DNA of 8,309 nt. It comes from Flavobacteriaceae bacterium (GTDB lineage Bacteria; Bacteroidota; Bacteroidia; Flavobacteriales; Flavobacteriaceae). Made by a program: the position numbers and the translations under genes. Positions 1 through 7,198 of this stretch are shown piece after piece. Below the pieces are notes generated by a model. That model was not told the origin of the DNA. It searched no databases and saw nothing but the letters and a program-made list of their open reading frames with translations. The stretch's first letter is position 1. Every line of letters begins with the position of its first letter. The DNA lies in assembly GCA_002690085.1 (NCBI GenBank), contig NZDM01000090.1, forward strand, positions 1-8,309, in the 5' to 3' direction.

Positions 1-230
1 CCATCACCAAAGAATTCAAAAATATTGCAGGCATTGACACGATACTCTCCAAACGCTATGGTCAAAAGCGCGAAGATGTCCAAACATGGCTTTCGCGAAC
101 CGAATGGTCTCAGACAAAAATAGATAACGAAACCCTCGAAAATGTACAAAACAAACTCTTAGAACTAAAACTGATTTCTCAAAAATTAGACATTAATCAA
201 CTAAGAGCGCTAATAGTAAACAAAGGATAA
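1..230 (+). CDS. C-terminal fragment of a probable type 2 periplasmic-binding-fold (substrate-binding domain) protein
   Basis: The frame is open from the left edge (first full codon at 3) to TAA at 228-230, giving the last 75 residues of a longer protein. The fragment is hydrophilic and mostly helical, with the pattern KRYGQKREDVQTWLSRTEW followed by a leucine-rich amphipathic helix (about residues 42-58). From memory, it resembles the C-terminal end of roughly 280-300 aa Bacteroidota proteins annotated as ABC transporter substrate-binding or NMT1/nitrate-sulfonate-type periplasmic-binding proteins. The ligand and catalytic residues would lie in the missing part, so neither substrate nor export can be judged. 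An enzyme sharing the same fold, such as a MqnA/MqnD relative, is a less likely alternative because the C-terminus does not match those I recall. The open frame and stop are certain; the family call is moderate. The next gene lies on the opposite strand and converges on this one. Confidence 0.55.
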   Translation, partial: ITKEFKNIAGIDTILSKRYGQKREDVQTWLSRTEWSQTKIDNETLENVQNKLLELKLISQKLDINQLRALIVNKG

Positions 231-260
231 AGGGTGATGTTGCTAATTACAAAGACGAGA

Positions 261-277
261 TTCTAAACCCTTTAGAA
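261..277 (+). terminator. Weak hairpin, possible intrinsic terminator of the left-edge gene
   Basis: A perfect 7-bp inverted repeat (TTCTAAA / TTTAGAA, 3-nt CCC loop) starts 31 nt after the stop at 230 and is followed by a pyrimidine-rich stretch at 278-288. It lies between two convergent genes, where a terminator is expected. The stem is AT-rich with only one G-C pair, and the T run is interrupted by C, so termination efficiency is doubtful. The symporter gene arriving from the right has a T run just after its stop (minus strand, about 293-300) but no clear hairpin before it. Confidence 0.3.
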
Positions 278-323
278 CCTTTCTTTTCAAAATAAAAAAA
301 GGAATCATCAACATATATTTAAA

Positions 324-1649
324 TCACTTCACAGCCTCTAAATGATCGTCCCAGTCTTTAGGCTTAGGGGCGCGAAGTTTACCTTCAAGTTTGGCAATGA
401 GGGTGGAAACTGTAGCATCTCCAGTGACATTAATAACCGTCCTACACATATCCAGAGGTCGGTCTACCGCAAAAATCAAGGCCAATCCAATGGCCAGCTT
501 GTCTGACGGAAAGCCCACAGATTCTAAAACAATGACCAACATCACCATGCCAGCACCGGGCACAGCCGCACTACCTATGGAGGCCAAAAGAGCGGTAAGT
601 ACAATCATCAATTGGTCTGCAAATGTCAGATCAAAATTAAGCGCTTGTGCGATAAAAACAGCTGCAACCGCTTGGTAAAGGCTGGTTCCATCCATATTGA
701 TGGTCGCACCAACTGGCAATACAAAACTAGACACTTCCTTGTCAACACCAACATGCTCCTCCACCCGATCCATGGTCACTGGAAGCGTGGCAGCACTGCT
801 GCTGGTCGAAAAGGCTAGCAATTGCGCCGGACTAATTTGCTTTAAAAACCAAAAGGGATTCTTTTTGACCACAAAAGCCAAAACAAGAAGATAAAAACAG
901 ACCATTATAAGCAAACCGCCCACAACGACAGAAGCGTAAAACAAAAGTGCATATAAAAGTTCTGGATCACCTGATGAAACCACAACGTTGGCCAAAAGCG
1001 CAAACACAGCATAAGGAGCTGTTAACATGATCAAGTCTACCATTTTTAAAACCACATCATTCAGAGAATCAAATACATCTTTTAACGGTTTGGCACGTTT
1101 CTCGCCAATAAGCAATAAAGAAATTCCCAAGAAAATAGATAGAAAAATAACTTGCAACATCAATTTGTTGTTGCTAAGGGCAGAAAACGCATTTTCTGGA
1201 ACTATATCTACTACAAAATCAAGTGGACCGTTGTCTTGCTGGCGGCCAGCCTCTGCAATCTTGCCTTGCACACTGCTGTTGTTGGCATAGGTTGCTGTTA
1301 ATTTAGAAATAGTGGCGTCTGAAACCCCATCACCAGGATTAAAAATATTAACCAAAGTCAAGCCAATGCTGATGGCCACTACGGTAGTCAAAACGTAAAT
1401 AACAATGGTCTTTAAACCAATAGAAGCAAACTTTGAAATATCTTTTAAGTCTGAGATTCCTTTTATAAGAGATGCTAAAATCAAAGGCACTGCAATTAAC
1501 TTGAGCAGCTTTACAAAAATAGTCCCCAAAGGCTTGATCCATGCTGCAATAAAAACAGCACCCCATTCAATTTGAAGCATCAAAAAACCAAAAATCACGC
1601 CCAAAAGCATGCCAATTAATATTTTCCAATGCAAGGCCATAGATTTCAT
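324..1649 (-). CDS. Dicarboxylate/amino acid:cation symporter (DAACS/SLC1 family), probably for glutamate/aspartate
   Basis: This 441-aa polytopic inner-membrane carrier is of normal family length. Family landmarks appear in order: hairpin 1 TSSSAATLPVT at about 282-292, the TM7 sodium-site motif NMDGT at 318-322, hairpin 2 GSAAVPGAG at 359-367, and TM8 from D396 to D411 reading DRPLDMCRTVINVTGD. In the archaeal homologue GltPh the TM8 Asp, Arg, Asn and Asp contact aspartate and sodium; here they align as D400, R403, N407 and D411. Keeping that arginine favours an acidic amino acid substrate over C4-dicarboxylates, because the DctA TM8 motif I recall differs (EARALTNLVGN). The start at 1649 lies 4 nt past the aroC stop, implying co-transcription and probably translational coupling; M4 is an alternative start. 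The leader is A-rich with no Shine-Dalgarno. Hairpin 1 has Ser where GltPh has Arg (see findings). Family call is near certain, substrate inferred. Confidence 0.93.
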   Translation of the reverse strand: MKSMALHWKILIGMLLGVIFGFLMLQIEWGAVFIAAWIKPLGTIFVKLLKLIAVPLILASLIKGISDLKDISKFASIGLKTIVIYVLTTVVAISIGLTLVNIFNPGDGVSDATISKLTATYANNSSVQGKIAEAGRQQDNGPLDFVVDIVPENAFSALSNNKLMLQVIFLSIFLGISLLLIGEKRAKPLKDVFDSLNDVVLKMVDLIMLTAPYAVFALLANVVVSSGDPELLYALLFYASVVVGGLLIMVCFYLLVLAFVVKKNPFWFLKQISPAQLLAFSTSSSAATLPVTMDRVEEHVGVDKEVSSFVLPVGATINMDGTSLYQAVAAVFIAQALNFDLTFADQLMIVLTALLASIGSAAVPGAGMVMLVIVLESVGFPSDKLAIGLALIFAVDRPLDMCRTVINVTGDATVSTLIAKLEGKLRAPKPKDWDDHLEAVK

Positions 1650-1653
1650 AATA

Positions 1654-2718
1654 TTATTTTTTTGAAAGACGATTAAGCAGCGTGAAATCTGCCAAGACCA
1701 ATGCTGCCATGGCTTCTACAATAGGTACGGCACGCGGGACCACACAAGGGTCGTGACGGCCCTTACCATGCATTTTTACCAAATTACCAGCGTTATCAAT
1801 AGTGTCTTGAGATTGCATAACAGTGGCAACAGGTTTAAAAGCCACATTAAAATATATACCCATTCCATTGCTGACACCCCCTTGAATGCCACCCGAATGA
1901 TTGGTCTTAGTAGTGCCATCAGCATTAAAAGTATCATTATGGGCGCTGCCTTTCATTTTCACACCTTCAAAACCAGAGCCATACTCAAACCCTTTGACAG
2001 CATTAATAGATAACATGGCTTTTCCCAATTGGGCATGCAATCGGTCGTATACTGGCTCTCCGAGCCCAACAGGGACATTTTTTAGGACACAGGAAACGGT
2101 ACCACCAATAGTATCGCCTTCTTTACGAATGGTATTTATTTCGGCAATCATAGCTTCAGCAACCGCCATATCTGGACAGCGGACGATATTGCTTTCGGTC
2201 TTGGATAAATCCAAATTGTGATGGTTCTCCCCCAATGATATGGTTCCAATCGAAGAAGTATAAGCCGTTATGGAAATACCACTTAAAAATTGTTTTGCAA
2301 TGGCACCTGCAACCACACGACAAGCGGTTTCTCTGGCCGAGCTGCGGCCGCCGCCTCTGTAGTCTCTTTGCCCGTATTTTTCGTTGTAAGTAAAATCGGC
2401 GTGGCTGGGACGAAATACATCTTTAATGTGACTGTAATCCTTTGATTTTTGATCGGTATTTTTAATGATAAATCCTATGGGCATTCCGGTGGTCACACCT
2501 TCAAAAATTCCGGATTGAAATGTAACTGTGTCAGGTTCTTTACGCTGGGTTACAATCTTGGATTGGCCAGGCTTGCGGCGGTCCATCTCATGTTGAATTT
2601 TATCAAAATCAATAGAAACTCCTGCAGGGCACCCATCAATCCCCCCGCCAATGGCAGGACCGTGGGATTCCCCAAAAGTTGTCAATTTAAAAATATTTCC
2701 AAATGAATTTCCACCCAT
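1654..2718 (-). CDS. aroC: Chorismate synthase
   Basis: AroC (EC 4.2.3.5) catalyses the last shikimate-pathway step in the cytoplasm: FMNH2-dependent 1,4-trans elimination of phosphate from 5-enolpyruvylshikimate-3-phosphate to give chorismate, precursor of aromatic amino acids, folate and menaquinone. The 354-aa length is typical. All three family signatures are present: FGESHG at 15-20, RDYRGGGRSSARET at 118-131 (FMN/substrate binding) and RHDPCVVPRAVPIVEA at 321-336. The two catalytic histidines of the family correspond to H19 (in GESHG) and H106 (in RPSHAD). A glycine-rich THSG-like segment (NHSGGIQGG, about 273-281) is also conserved. The ATG at 2718 gives MGGNSFG, matching the usual AroC N-terminus, so the start is secure. 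It lies 62 bp after bshA and 4 bp before the symporter gene. That 62-bp gap could hold its own promoter, but none is convincing. No oddities were seen. Confidence 0.98.
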   Translation of the reverse strand: MGGNSFGNIFKLTTFGESHGPAIGGGIDGCPAGVSIDFDKIQHEMDRRKPGQSKIVTQRKEPDTVTFQSGIFEGVTTGMPIGFIIKNTDQKSKDYSHIKDVFRPSHADFTYNEKYGQRDYRGGGRSSARETACRVVAGAIAKQFLSGISITAYTSSIGTISLGENHHNLDLSKTESNIVRCPDMAVAEAMIAEINTIRKEGDTIGGTVSCVLKNVPVGLGEPVYDRLHAQLGKAMLSINAVKGFEYGSGFEGVKMKGSAHNDTFNADGTTKTNHSGGIQGGVSNGMGIYFNVAFKPVATVMQSQDTIDNAGNLVKMHGKGRHDPCVVPRAVPIVEAMAALVLADFTLLNRLSKK

Positions 2719-2780
2719 AATGACAAAGCCTTTTGATTAATATTAAGATGTAAAATTAAGAAATTAAGCGCTAGCAGCCA
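2719..2780 (-). other. bshA-aroC intergenic spacer (62 bp)
   Basis: This is the only sizeable gap in the minus-strand block. It holds a 10-nt perfect palindrome TTAATATTAA (2737-2746) and, on the minus strand, a partial match to the Bacteroidota -7 element TAnnTTTG (TAATTTTA, about 2752-2759) without a good -33 TTTG partner. It could carry a weak aroC promoter or simply be a read-through spacer. There is no GC-rich hairpin with a T run, so transcription from bshA into aroC is not obviously stopped. Confidence 0.25.
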
Positions 2781-3917
2781 CTAAATTGAGATACAATTTT
2801 TTAGAGCAGTTTCATAAACCACTTCGTAACTGGAGACGATTTGATGAATGCCAAATTTTGAAGCGACAGTTTTTGCAGCCGTTTTAAAGTTTTGAAGCGT
2901 ATCAGAATCTTTTAAAATATGAAGAGCATTTTTGGACATACTTTCTATATCTCCCACTGGACTTAAAAACCCGGAGAGACCATCAATGTTGACTTCTGGC
3001 AAACCACCAGTATCACTTGAAATGACAGGAACGCCTGATGCCATGGCTTCCAAGGCAGACAGTCCAAAACTTTCAGTTTCTGAAGGTAAAAGAAATAAAT
3101 CACTGAAACATAAAATTTTATTAACCTCGTTGCTGTTACCCAAAAACACCACGCGTTCTTGAATTCCAAGTTGTGCGCAGAGATGTTCGGCATAAGAACG
3201 CTCGGGTCCCTCTCCAACCATCATCAATTTAGATGGGATTTCTTTTTGAATGTTGTTGAAAACATGAATCACATCTGGAATGCGTTTTACGGGTCTAAAA
3301 TTACTTACATGGGTAATCACGCGCTCTTCAGCGCTTGCCAAAAGTCCTCTCGGACATAAATTCACAGTCTCCTTATACTTATTCAAGTCTATAAAATTTG
3401 GAATAACTTTGATCTCTTTTTGGGTCTGAAATAACCTTTGGGTTGCATCTTTTAAACTTTGAGATACTGATGTAACGGCATCGGATTTATTAATGCTAAA
3501 AGTCACCGCAGTTTTATAAAAAGGATGGCTTCCCACAAGGGTGATGTCAGTACCGTGTAAAGTGGTAACAATTGGTAATATAATGCCTTCTTGATACAAC
3601 ATTTGTTTAGCCATATAACCAGCGTAGGCATGTGGGATGGCATAATGCACATGCAACACATCAATTTTATAAATTTTAACCATGTCCACAATCTTACTAG
3701 ACAATGCCAATTCATATGGCTGGTAATGAAATAATGGGTAATCTGGTACATTAACTTCGTGAAAATGAACATTTTCGCTGATCAGTTCAAGCCGTACAGG
3801 CTGTCGGTATGTAATAAAATGAACTTCATGCCCTTTTCGGGACAACTCTAAGCCGAGTTCTGTAGCAATCACGCCACTGCCGCCAAAGGTTGGGTAACAA
3901 ACAATTCCTATTTTCAT
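2781..3917 (-). CDS. bshA: N-acetyl-alpha-D-glucosaminyl L-malate synthase BshA (bacillithiol biosynthesis)
   Basis: BshA is a cytoplasmic GT4 glycosyltransferase (GT-B fold) that joins GlcNAc from UDP-GlcNAc to L-malate, the first step of bacillithiol synthesis. From ATG 3917 the product is 378 aa, the usual BshA length. It opens with MKIGIVCYPTFGGSGVIATE, the N-terminal Rossmann strand and glycine loop typical of BshA. HVHYAIPHAYAG follows at 89-100, TTLHGTDITLVGSHP at 118-132, VIPNFID at 171-177, SNFRPVKR at 205-212 and VGEGPER at 234-240. The GT4 EX7E motif is E282/E290 in ESFGLSALE, binding the nucleotide-sugar. The frame stays open upstream to 4247, but that extension lies inside the hydrolase gene and has no family resemblance, so 3917 is chosen. 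The start sits one base past the upstream TAA (TAAAATG), an arrangement that strongly suggests translational coupling. bshB and bshC are not in the window. A generic GT4 enzyme is the alternative, but the N-terminus and HGTD region fit BshA. Confidence 0.93.
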   Translation of the reverse strand: MKIGIVCYPTFGGSGVIATELGLELSRKGHEVHFITYRQPVRLELISENVHFHEVNVPDYPLFHYQPYELALSSKIVDMVKIYKIDVLHVHYAIPHAYAGYMAKQMLYQEGIILPIVTTLHGTDITLVGSHPFYKTAVTFSINKSDAVTSVSQSLKDATQRLFQTQKEIKVIPNFIDLNKYKETVNLCPRGLLASAEERVITHVSNFRPVKRIPDVIHVFNNIQKEIPSKLMMVGEGPERSYAEHLCAQLGIQERVVFLGNSNEVNKILCFSDLFLLPSETESFGLSALEAMASGVPVISSDTGGLPEVNIDGLSGFLSPVGDIESMSKNALHILKDSDTLQNFKTAAKTVASKFGIHQIVSSYEVVYETALKNCISI

Positions 3918-3918
3918 T

Positions 3919-6828
3919 TTAATCTGTAATGGCTTCTTGAATATACCGTTGGATTTCAGTCCGAATATTGTCCTCAAGCAAGCGGTTATTCTTGGAATCA
4001 GGATATGTTCGGTTGGACAAAAATACATAAATAATCTCTTCCTCAGGATCAGCCCAAGCAAAGGTGCCTGTAAATCCCGAATGCCCAAAACTTTGCATTG
4101 ACACACAACCACAAGTAGGGCCATCCTCCTCCAGTTGGGGTTTATCAAAGCCCACTCCTCTTCTGTTATCATCATCACAATAATAACAGCTGTTAAAAGC
4201 AGTAATGGTTTGAGGTTTGATAAAGTTTTCTCCGCCATAAGTCCCATTTTGTAAATACATTTGCATCAGCTTGGCCACATCATTTGCCGTACTAAATAAA
4301 CCGGCATGCCCCCCCACACCATTTTGCATAGCAGCGCCCATATCATGCACATGACCATGAACCTTTTCAAAGCGAAAATAATTGTCCTTTTCTGTAGGAA
4401 TGATTTGAGTTTTATCGAAGCGATTTAAAGGAAGATAGGTGGAATAATTTGCGCCTAAGGGGCTGTAAAAGTGTTGTTGAATCAAATCATTTAATGGAAG
4501 TTCGTAATGGTTCTCAATAAATTCTTTTAGAATATAGTAAGGTAAGTCACTGTAGCGGTAGTTGCGCTTTTCCAAGAGCTCGGATGCAAAAATGTTTTCA
4601 TGAATACTATCGGTAAAATCGGCGCGAAGAAATGTATTGTCCGAAATTTGAATCGGGAAATCCAAGGATTTTTGAGGTCTGAAAAAATCTTTATGAGGTT
4701 TTTGGGTGACGGAATCTAAAGTAGCGTAGTAAAACGGGATCCAAGGTTTTAGCTTAGCAAAATGTGACAACATTTCTTTGAGGGTGATATGGGCTTTATT
4801 AGAATTTTTATAGCTTGGTAGTAAAGTTTCCAAGCGGTCGTCTAAAGCAAGTACTTCAGCATCGACCAACTCCATAAGCAGAGGCAGTGTAACTAAAATT
4901 TTAGTCAGTGAAGCCACATCGTACAAGTCGTTGGGGGAAACCTTTATCTTATTTTCATAAGTATGGTGACCAAAACTTTTGTGGTAAACGACCTTACCTT
5001 TACGTGCCACTAATAGTTGTAAGCCAGGCGTCATCTTTTTATCTATTGCTAAATGGGCAATAGAATCCAACTTTAGGAGCAGCCTGGAACTCATGCCTAC
5101 ACTTTCAGGAACACCATAAGCCAATCTTCCCAATGCTTGAGTTTGGGTCCCCTGACCAACCTTAAAAGATGTATTGGAAATACTTACGGGCAATTTTCCT
5201 TTAGCGGGCAAAGCACCAAAAATAATTTGAGCTGCAACCTGCTGAGAAATTTCACTGTTTTGATAAGCCAACAAAATACTTTCTATGTTTGAAAATGATT
5301 TTAAAGTATTTAAAGCATAGGGTTTGGCAAAAACCGTTAAAATTACTTTATTTTGGCGTGCGATTTCTTGCAACCAAATCAATTCCTTATTTGAAAATTG
5401 ATAAGCTTTCCATGGGCTTAAATTGGATTTATGGAATCCGATTATTACAGAACTGTAAGATTTTAAAGAAGCAACCACCGCATCGAGATTTTGAGATTCA
5501 ATTTTATCCACCTTCGTATATTGTTGCAATGTATTGTAGAATGCATCGCCTGAAGCGTCCCCCATCGGAAGGTAGGCAACGTTCTGTAATTGCAAATCTT
5601 TTATTGGGATAGATGAATTTTCATTTTTAACAATTGTTTGTGCGTTTTGCATCAAACGCTCATACAAAACATCGTCTATTGGGCGGTTCAATTCTTCAAT
5701 AAGATTTTCAGTCGCTACAGGCTGATACATATGCAAACCTACTTTATATTTAGCGCTTAAAATCTTTTTGACAGAATAAGCCAAACGGGCCTCTGAAATT
5801 TCTCCAGAATCATAGGCAGCTGTTATTTTTTCGATGCCTTGACTGACATCTTCAGACATCAACAACACATCGTTACCCGCCCTGAAGGCTTGCAAGTTAA
5901 TGGCACCTGCTGTACTGTAATTTGAAACGCCTTTCATATCCAATGCGTCTGTAAAGATCAATCCCTTAAAATCGAGCTTTGATTTTAAAAGCTTGCTTAC
6001 AATGCGTTCGGACAAAGAAGAGGGATATTGGCTTTTAGGTTCCAGAGCAGGCACATTTAAATGGGCCACCATGACACTGGACAATCCATTTTTAATCAAA
6101 ATTTTGTAGGGATATAATTCAACGTTTTGAAGGCGTTTTTTCCCAAAGCTAACTGACGGTAAAGTTTTATGAGAATCTTTATCAGTATCGCCATGACCTG
6201 GAAAGTGTTTGGCATTGGCCAAAACACCCGTGCTTTGGAGACCCTGCATAAAAGCCAAAGCTTTTTCTGTAACATTTTGCTTGTCTTCACCAAAAGAGCG
6301 GTTACCAATAATGGGATTTTTGGGGTTTGTATTGATATCAACAACTGGTGCAAAATTAAAGTGTACTCCCAATCGTTTACAATGTGCTCCAATGTGCTGA
6401 CCTGTTTGTCGCACCAATTCCAAATCTGTTACAGCCCCTAAAGTCATGTTCCAGGGAAATGCATAAGTTGAGTCAAGCCGCATACTTAAACCCCATTCGG
6501 CATCCATACCTACCAATAAAGGAAGCTTGGAAACAGCCTGTAGTTCATTGTTTAAATTCGCTTGGCGCAAAGGACCTCCCTTTGAATAAATCAAACCTCC
6601 AATCTGATGTTGCTCAATAAGGTTGATGAGTTTGGCCTTGTTGAGATTCTTTTTATCAGAAAAAACTTGAACCATAAAAAGTTGACCTATTTTTTGCTTT
6701 GTACTCAAAGTGCTGTAAACACTGTCAACCCATTGGTTTTGTGCTAATGAATCTGGTGTAGTTAGGGGCGATTGCGCAGCCAATAAACACATATTGAGAC
6801 CTAAAAAAAGGGGGAGGATAGAACGCAT
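3919..6828 (-). CDS. Exported GH3 NagZ-like beta-N-acetylglucosaminidase fused to a beta-lactamase-fold serine hydrolase
   Basis: This is a 969-aa multidomain protein. Residues 1-18 look like a signal peptide (MRS, a leucine-rich core, cleavage near LLAA-Q), implying export. Residues about 35-370 are a GH3 barrel: KHFPGHG at 207-213 and DSH at 218-220 match the NagZ substrate-binding Lys-His and the Asp-His acid/base dyad, and D294 in FTDALDM matches the nucleophile. Residues about 405-555 resemble the GH3 C-terminal alpha/beta/alpha domain. Residues about 575-969 are a class C beta-lactamase-like domain with SLTK (S640, K643), YSD (Y759, in place of YxN) and HSG (916-918). The expected role is removal of GlcNAc from muropeptides plus a second serine-hydrolase step, possibly amidase. 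The ATG at 6828 is preferred over 6894 because it gives a clean signal peptide and lies downstream of a candidate promoter. Its stop is 1 nt before bshA. Domain calls are strong; substrates are inferred. Confidence 0.9.
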   Translation of the reverse strand: MRSILPLFLGLNMCLLAAQSPLTTPDSLAQNQWVDSVYSTLSTKQKIGQLFMVQVFSDKKNLNKAKLINLIEQHQIGGLIYSKGGPLRQANLNNELQAVSKLPLLVGMDAEWGLSMRLDSTYAFPWNMTLGAVTDLELVRQTGQHIGAHCKRLGVHFNFAPVVDINTNPKNPIIGNRSFGEDKQNVTEKALAFMQGLQSTGVLANAKHFPGHGDTDKDSHKTLPSVSFGKKRLQNVELYPYKILIKNGLSSVMVAHLNVPALEPKSQYPSSLSERIVSKLLKSKLDFKGLIFTDALDMKGVSNYSTAGAINLQAFRAGNDVLLMSEDVSQGIEKITAAYDSGEISEARLAYSVKKILSAKYKVGLHMYQPVATENLIEELNRPIDDVLYERLMQNAQTIVKNENSSIPIKDLQLQNVAYLPMGDASGDAFYNTLQQYTKVDKIESQNLDAVVASLKSYSSVIIGFHKSNLSPWKAYQFSNKELIWLQEIARQNKVILTVFAKPYALNTLKSFSNIESILLAYQNSEISQQVAAQIIFGALPAKGKLPVSISNTSFKVGQGTQTQALGRLAYGVPESVGMSSRLLLKLDSIAHLAIDKKMTPGLQLLVARKGKVVYHKSFGHHTYENKIKVSPNDLYDVASLTKILVTLPLLMELVDAEVLALDDRLETLLPSYKNSNKAHITLKEMLSHFAKLKPWIPFYYATLDSVTQKPHKDFFRPQKSLDFPIQISDNTFLRADFTDSIHENIFASELLEKRNYRYSDLPYYILKEFIENHYELPLNDLIQQHFYSPLGANYSTYLPLNRFDKTQIIPTEKDNYFRFEKVHGHVHDMGAAMQNGVGGHAGLFSTANDVAKLMQMYLQNGTYGGENFIKPQTITAFNSCYYCDDDNRRGVGFDKPQLEEDGPTCGCVSMQSFGHSGFTGTFAWADPEEEIIYVFLSNRTYPDSKNNRLLEDNIRTEIQRYIQEAITD

Positions 6829-6861
6829 AAATAAGTTTTCGTTATGGTTTAAAATACCATG

Positions 6862-6894
6862 CCAAATTACTGTTTTTTGCTTAAAATTTAACAA
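6862..6894 (-). promoter_or_regulatory. Candidate Bacteroidota-type promoter for the hydrolase-bshA block
   Basis: On the minus strand, TAATTTGG (plus-strand 6862-6869) is one mismatch from the Bacteroidota -7 element TAnnTTTG. A TTG (plus-strand 6892-6894) lies 22 nt upstream, close to the usual -33 TTTG spacing. Transcription would start around 6855, about 25-30 nt before the ATG at 6828. This would exclude the longer in-frame start at 6894. Elements this short occur often by chance in AT-rich DNA. The plus-strand neighbour starting at 6935 must be transcribed from the same 106-bp gap; its only candidate is TTTG at 6876-6879 with TAATTTAT at 6907-6914, whose 27-nt spacing is too long to be convincing. 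Confidence 0.3.
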
Positions 6895-6934
6895 CTATGA
6901 CCCGTATAATTTATTAAAAACAGCTTACTCAAAA

Positions 6935-7183
6935 ATGGAATCGCTAAAACTTACACTAAAATCCAAAGCCATTTTAAAAGCAAAGAGCAATGGAATGGAA
7001 CTCACAGGGCCTTTGAATCAGGTCTTGGGAAAAGCCATATACATTAGTGATCAATACCAAAGCAATCCATATTACAAAAATCACGCAATGGTAGTTGAGG
7101 TTGCTGAGGATGCTGAAGCCAAAAGCGGTATTGAAACCCCCATTAATATTGAGTTTTCAAAATTAAACTTGAATGTCAAATAA
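6935..7183 (+). CDS. Small conserved-looking hypothetical protein (82 aa)
   Basis: I do not recognise this family. From ATG 6935 it encodes 82 residues, lysine-rich in its first 20, with no cysteine, no membrane segment and no signal peptide, so it is probably cytoplasmic. Alternating hydrophobic residues (SLKLTLK, KAIYIS, HAMVVEVAED, PINIEFSKLNLNV) suggest a mainly beta protein, with an acidic/alanine-rich segment at about 54-62. The frame extends upstream to 6794, but those 47 codons run antisense into the hydrolase signal peptide and look random, so the internal ATG is chosen; no Shine-Dalgarno is visible. Support for it being real: the frame fills the space between its neighbours almost exactly, it is divergent from the hydrolase gene, and it ends 15 bp from the convergent stop at 7199. 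Function unknown. Confidence 0.65.
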   Translation: MESLKLTLKSKAILKAKSNGMELTGPLNQVLGKAIYISDQYQSNPYYKNHAMVVEVAEDAEAKSGIETPINIEFSKLNLNVK

Positions 7184-7198
7184 GTGTGAAATTTGCGC

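Noticed and set aside
231..323. Possible small gene or RNA in the left convergent gap
   Set aside because: No open frame of useful length and no structured element beyond the weak hairpin at 261-277.
1740..1765. Inverted repeat AAGGG...CCCTT
   Set aside because: It lies inside the aroC coding sequence over the conserved RHDPC region and is explained by codon content; no T run follows, so it is not a terminator.
3918..4247. 110-residue N-terminal extension of BshA
   Set aside because: The frame is open upstream of 3917 by chance inside the hydrolase gene. The extension has no family resemblance, while MKIGIVCYPTFGG is the expected BshA N-terminus and yields a 378-aa protein of normal length.
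5289..5612. Plus-strand open frame of 107 codons inside the hydrolase gene
   Set aside because: It is antisense to a region with clear GH3 C-terminal-domain coding, has no recognisable motif or start context, and is typical of shadow frames in AT-rich genes. The same applies to the other antisense frames within the symporter, aroC, bshA and hydrolase genes.
6829..6894. Upstream start for the hydrolase adding 22 residues
   Set aside because: The extra residues are polar and would bury the signal peptide; the ATG at 6828 puts it at the N-terminus, and a candidate promoter lies between the two starts.
6794..6934. 47-codon upstream extension of the 82-aa gene
   Set aside because: It overlaps the hydrolase signal-peptide coding region in antisense, is basic and random-looking, and the internal ATG at 6935 fits the intergenic geometry better.
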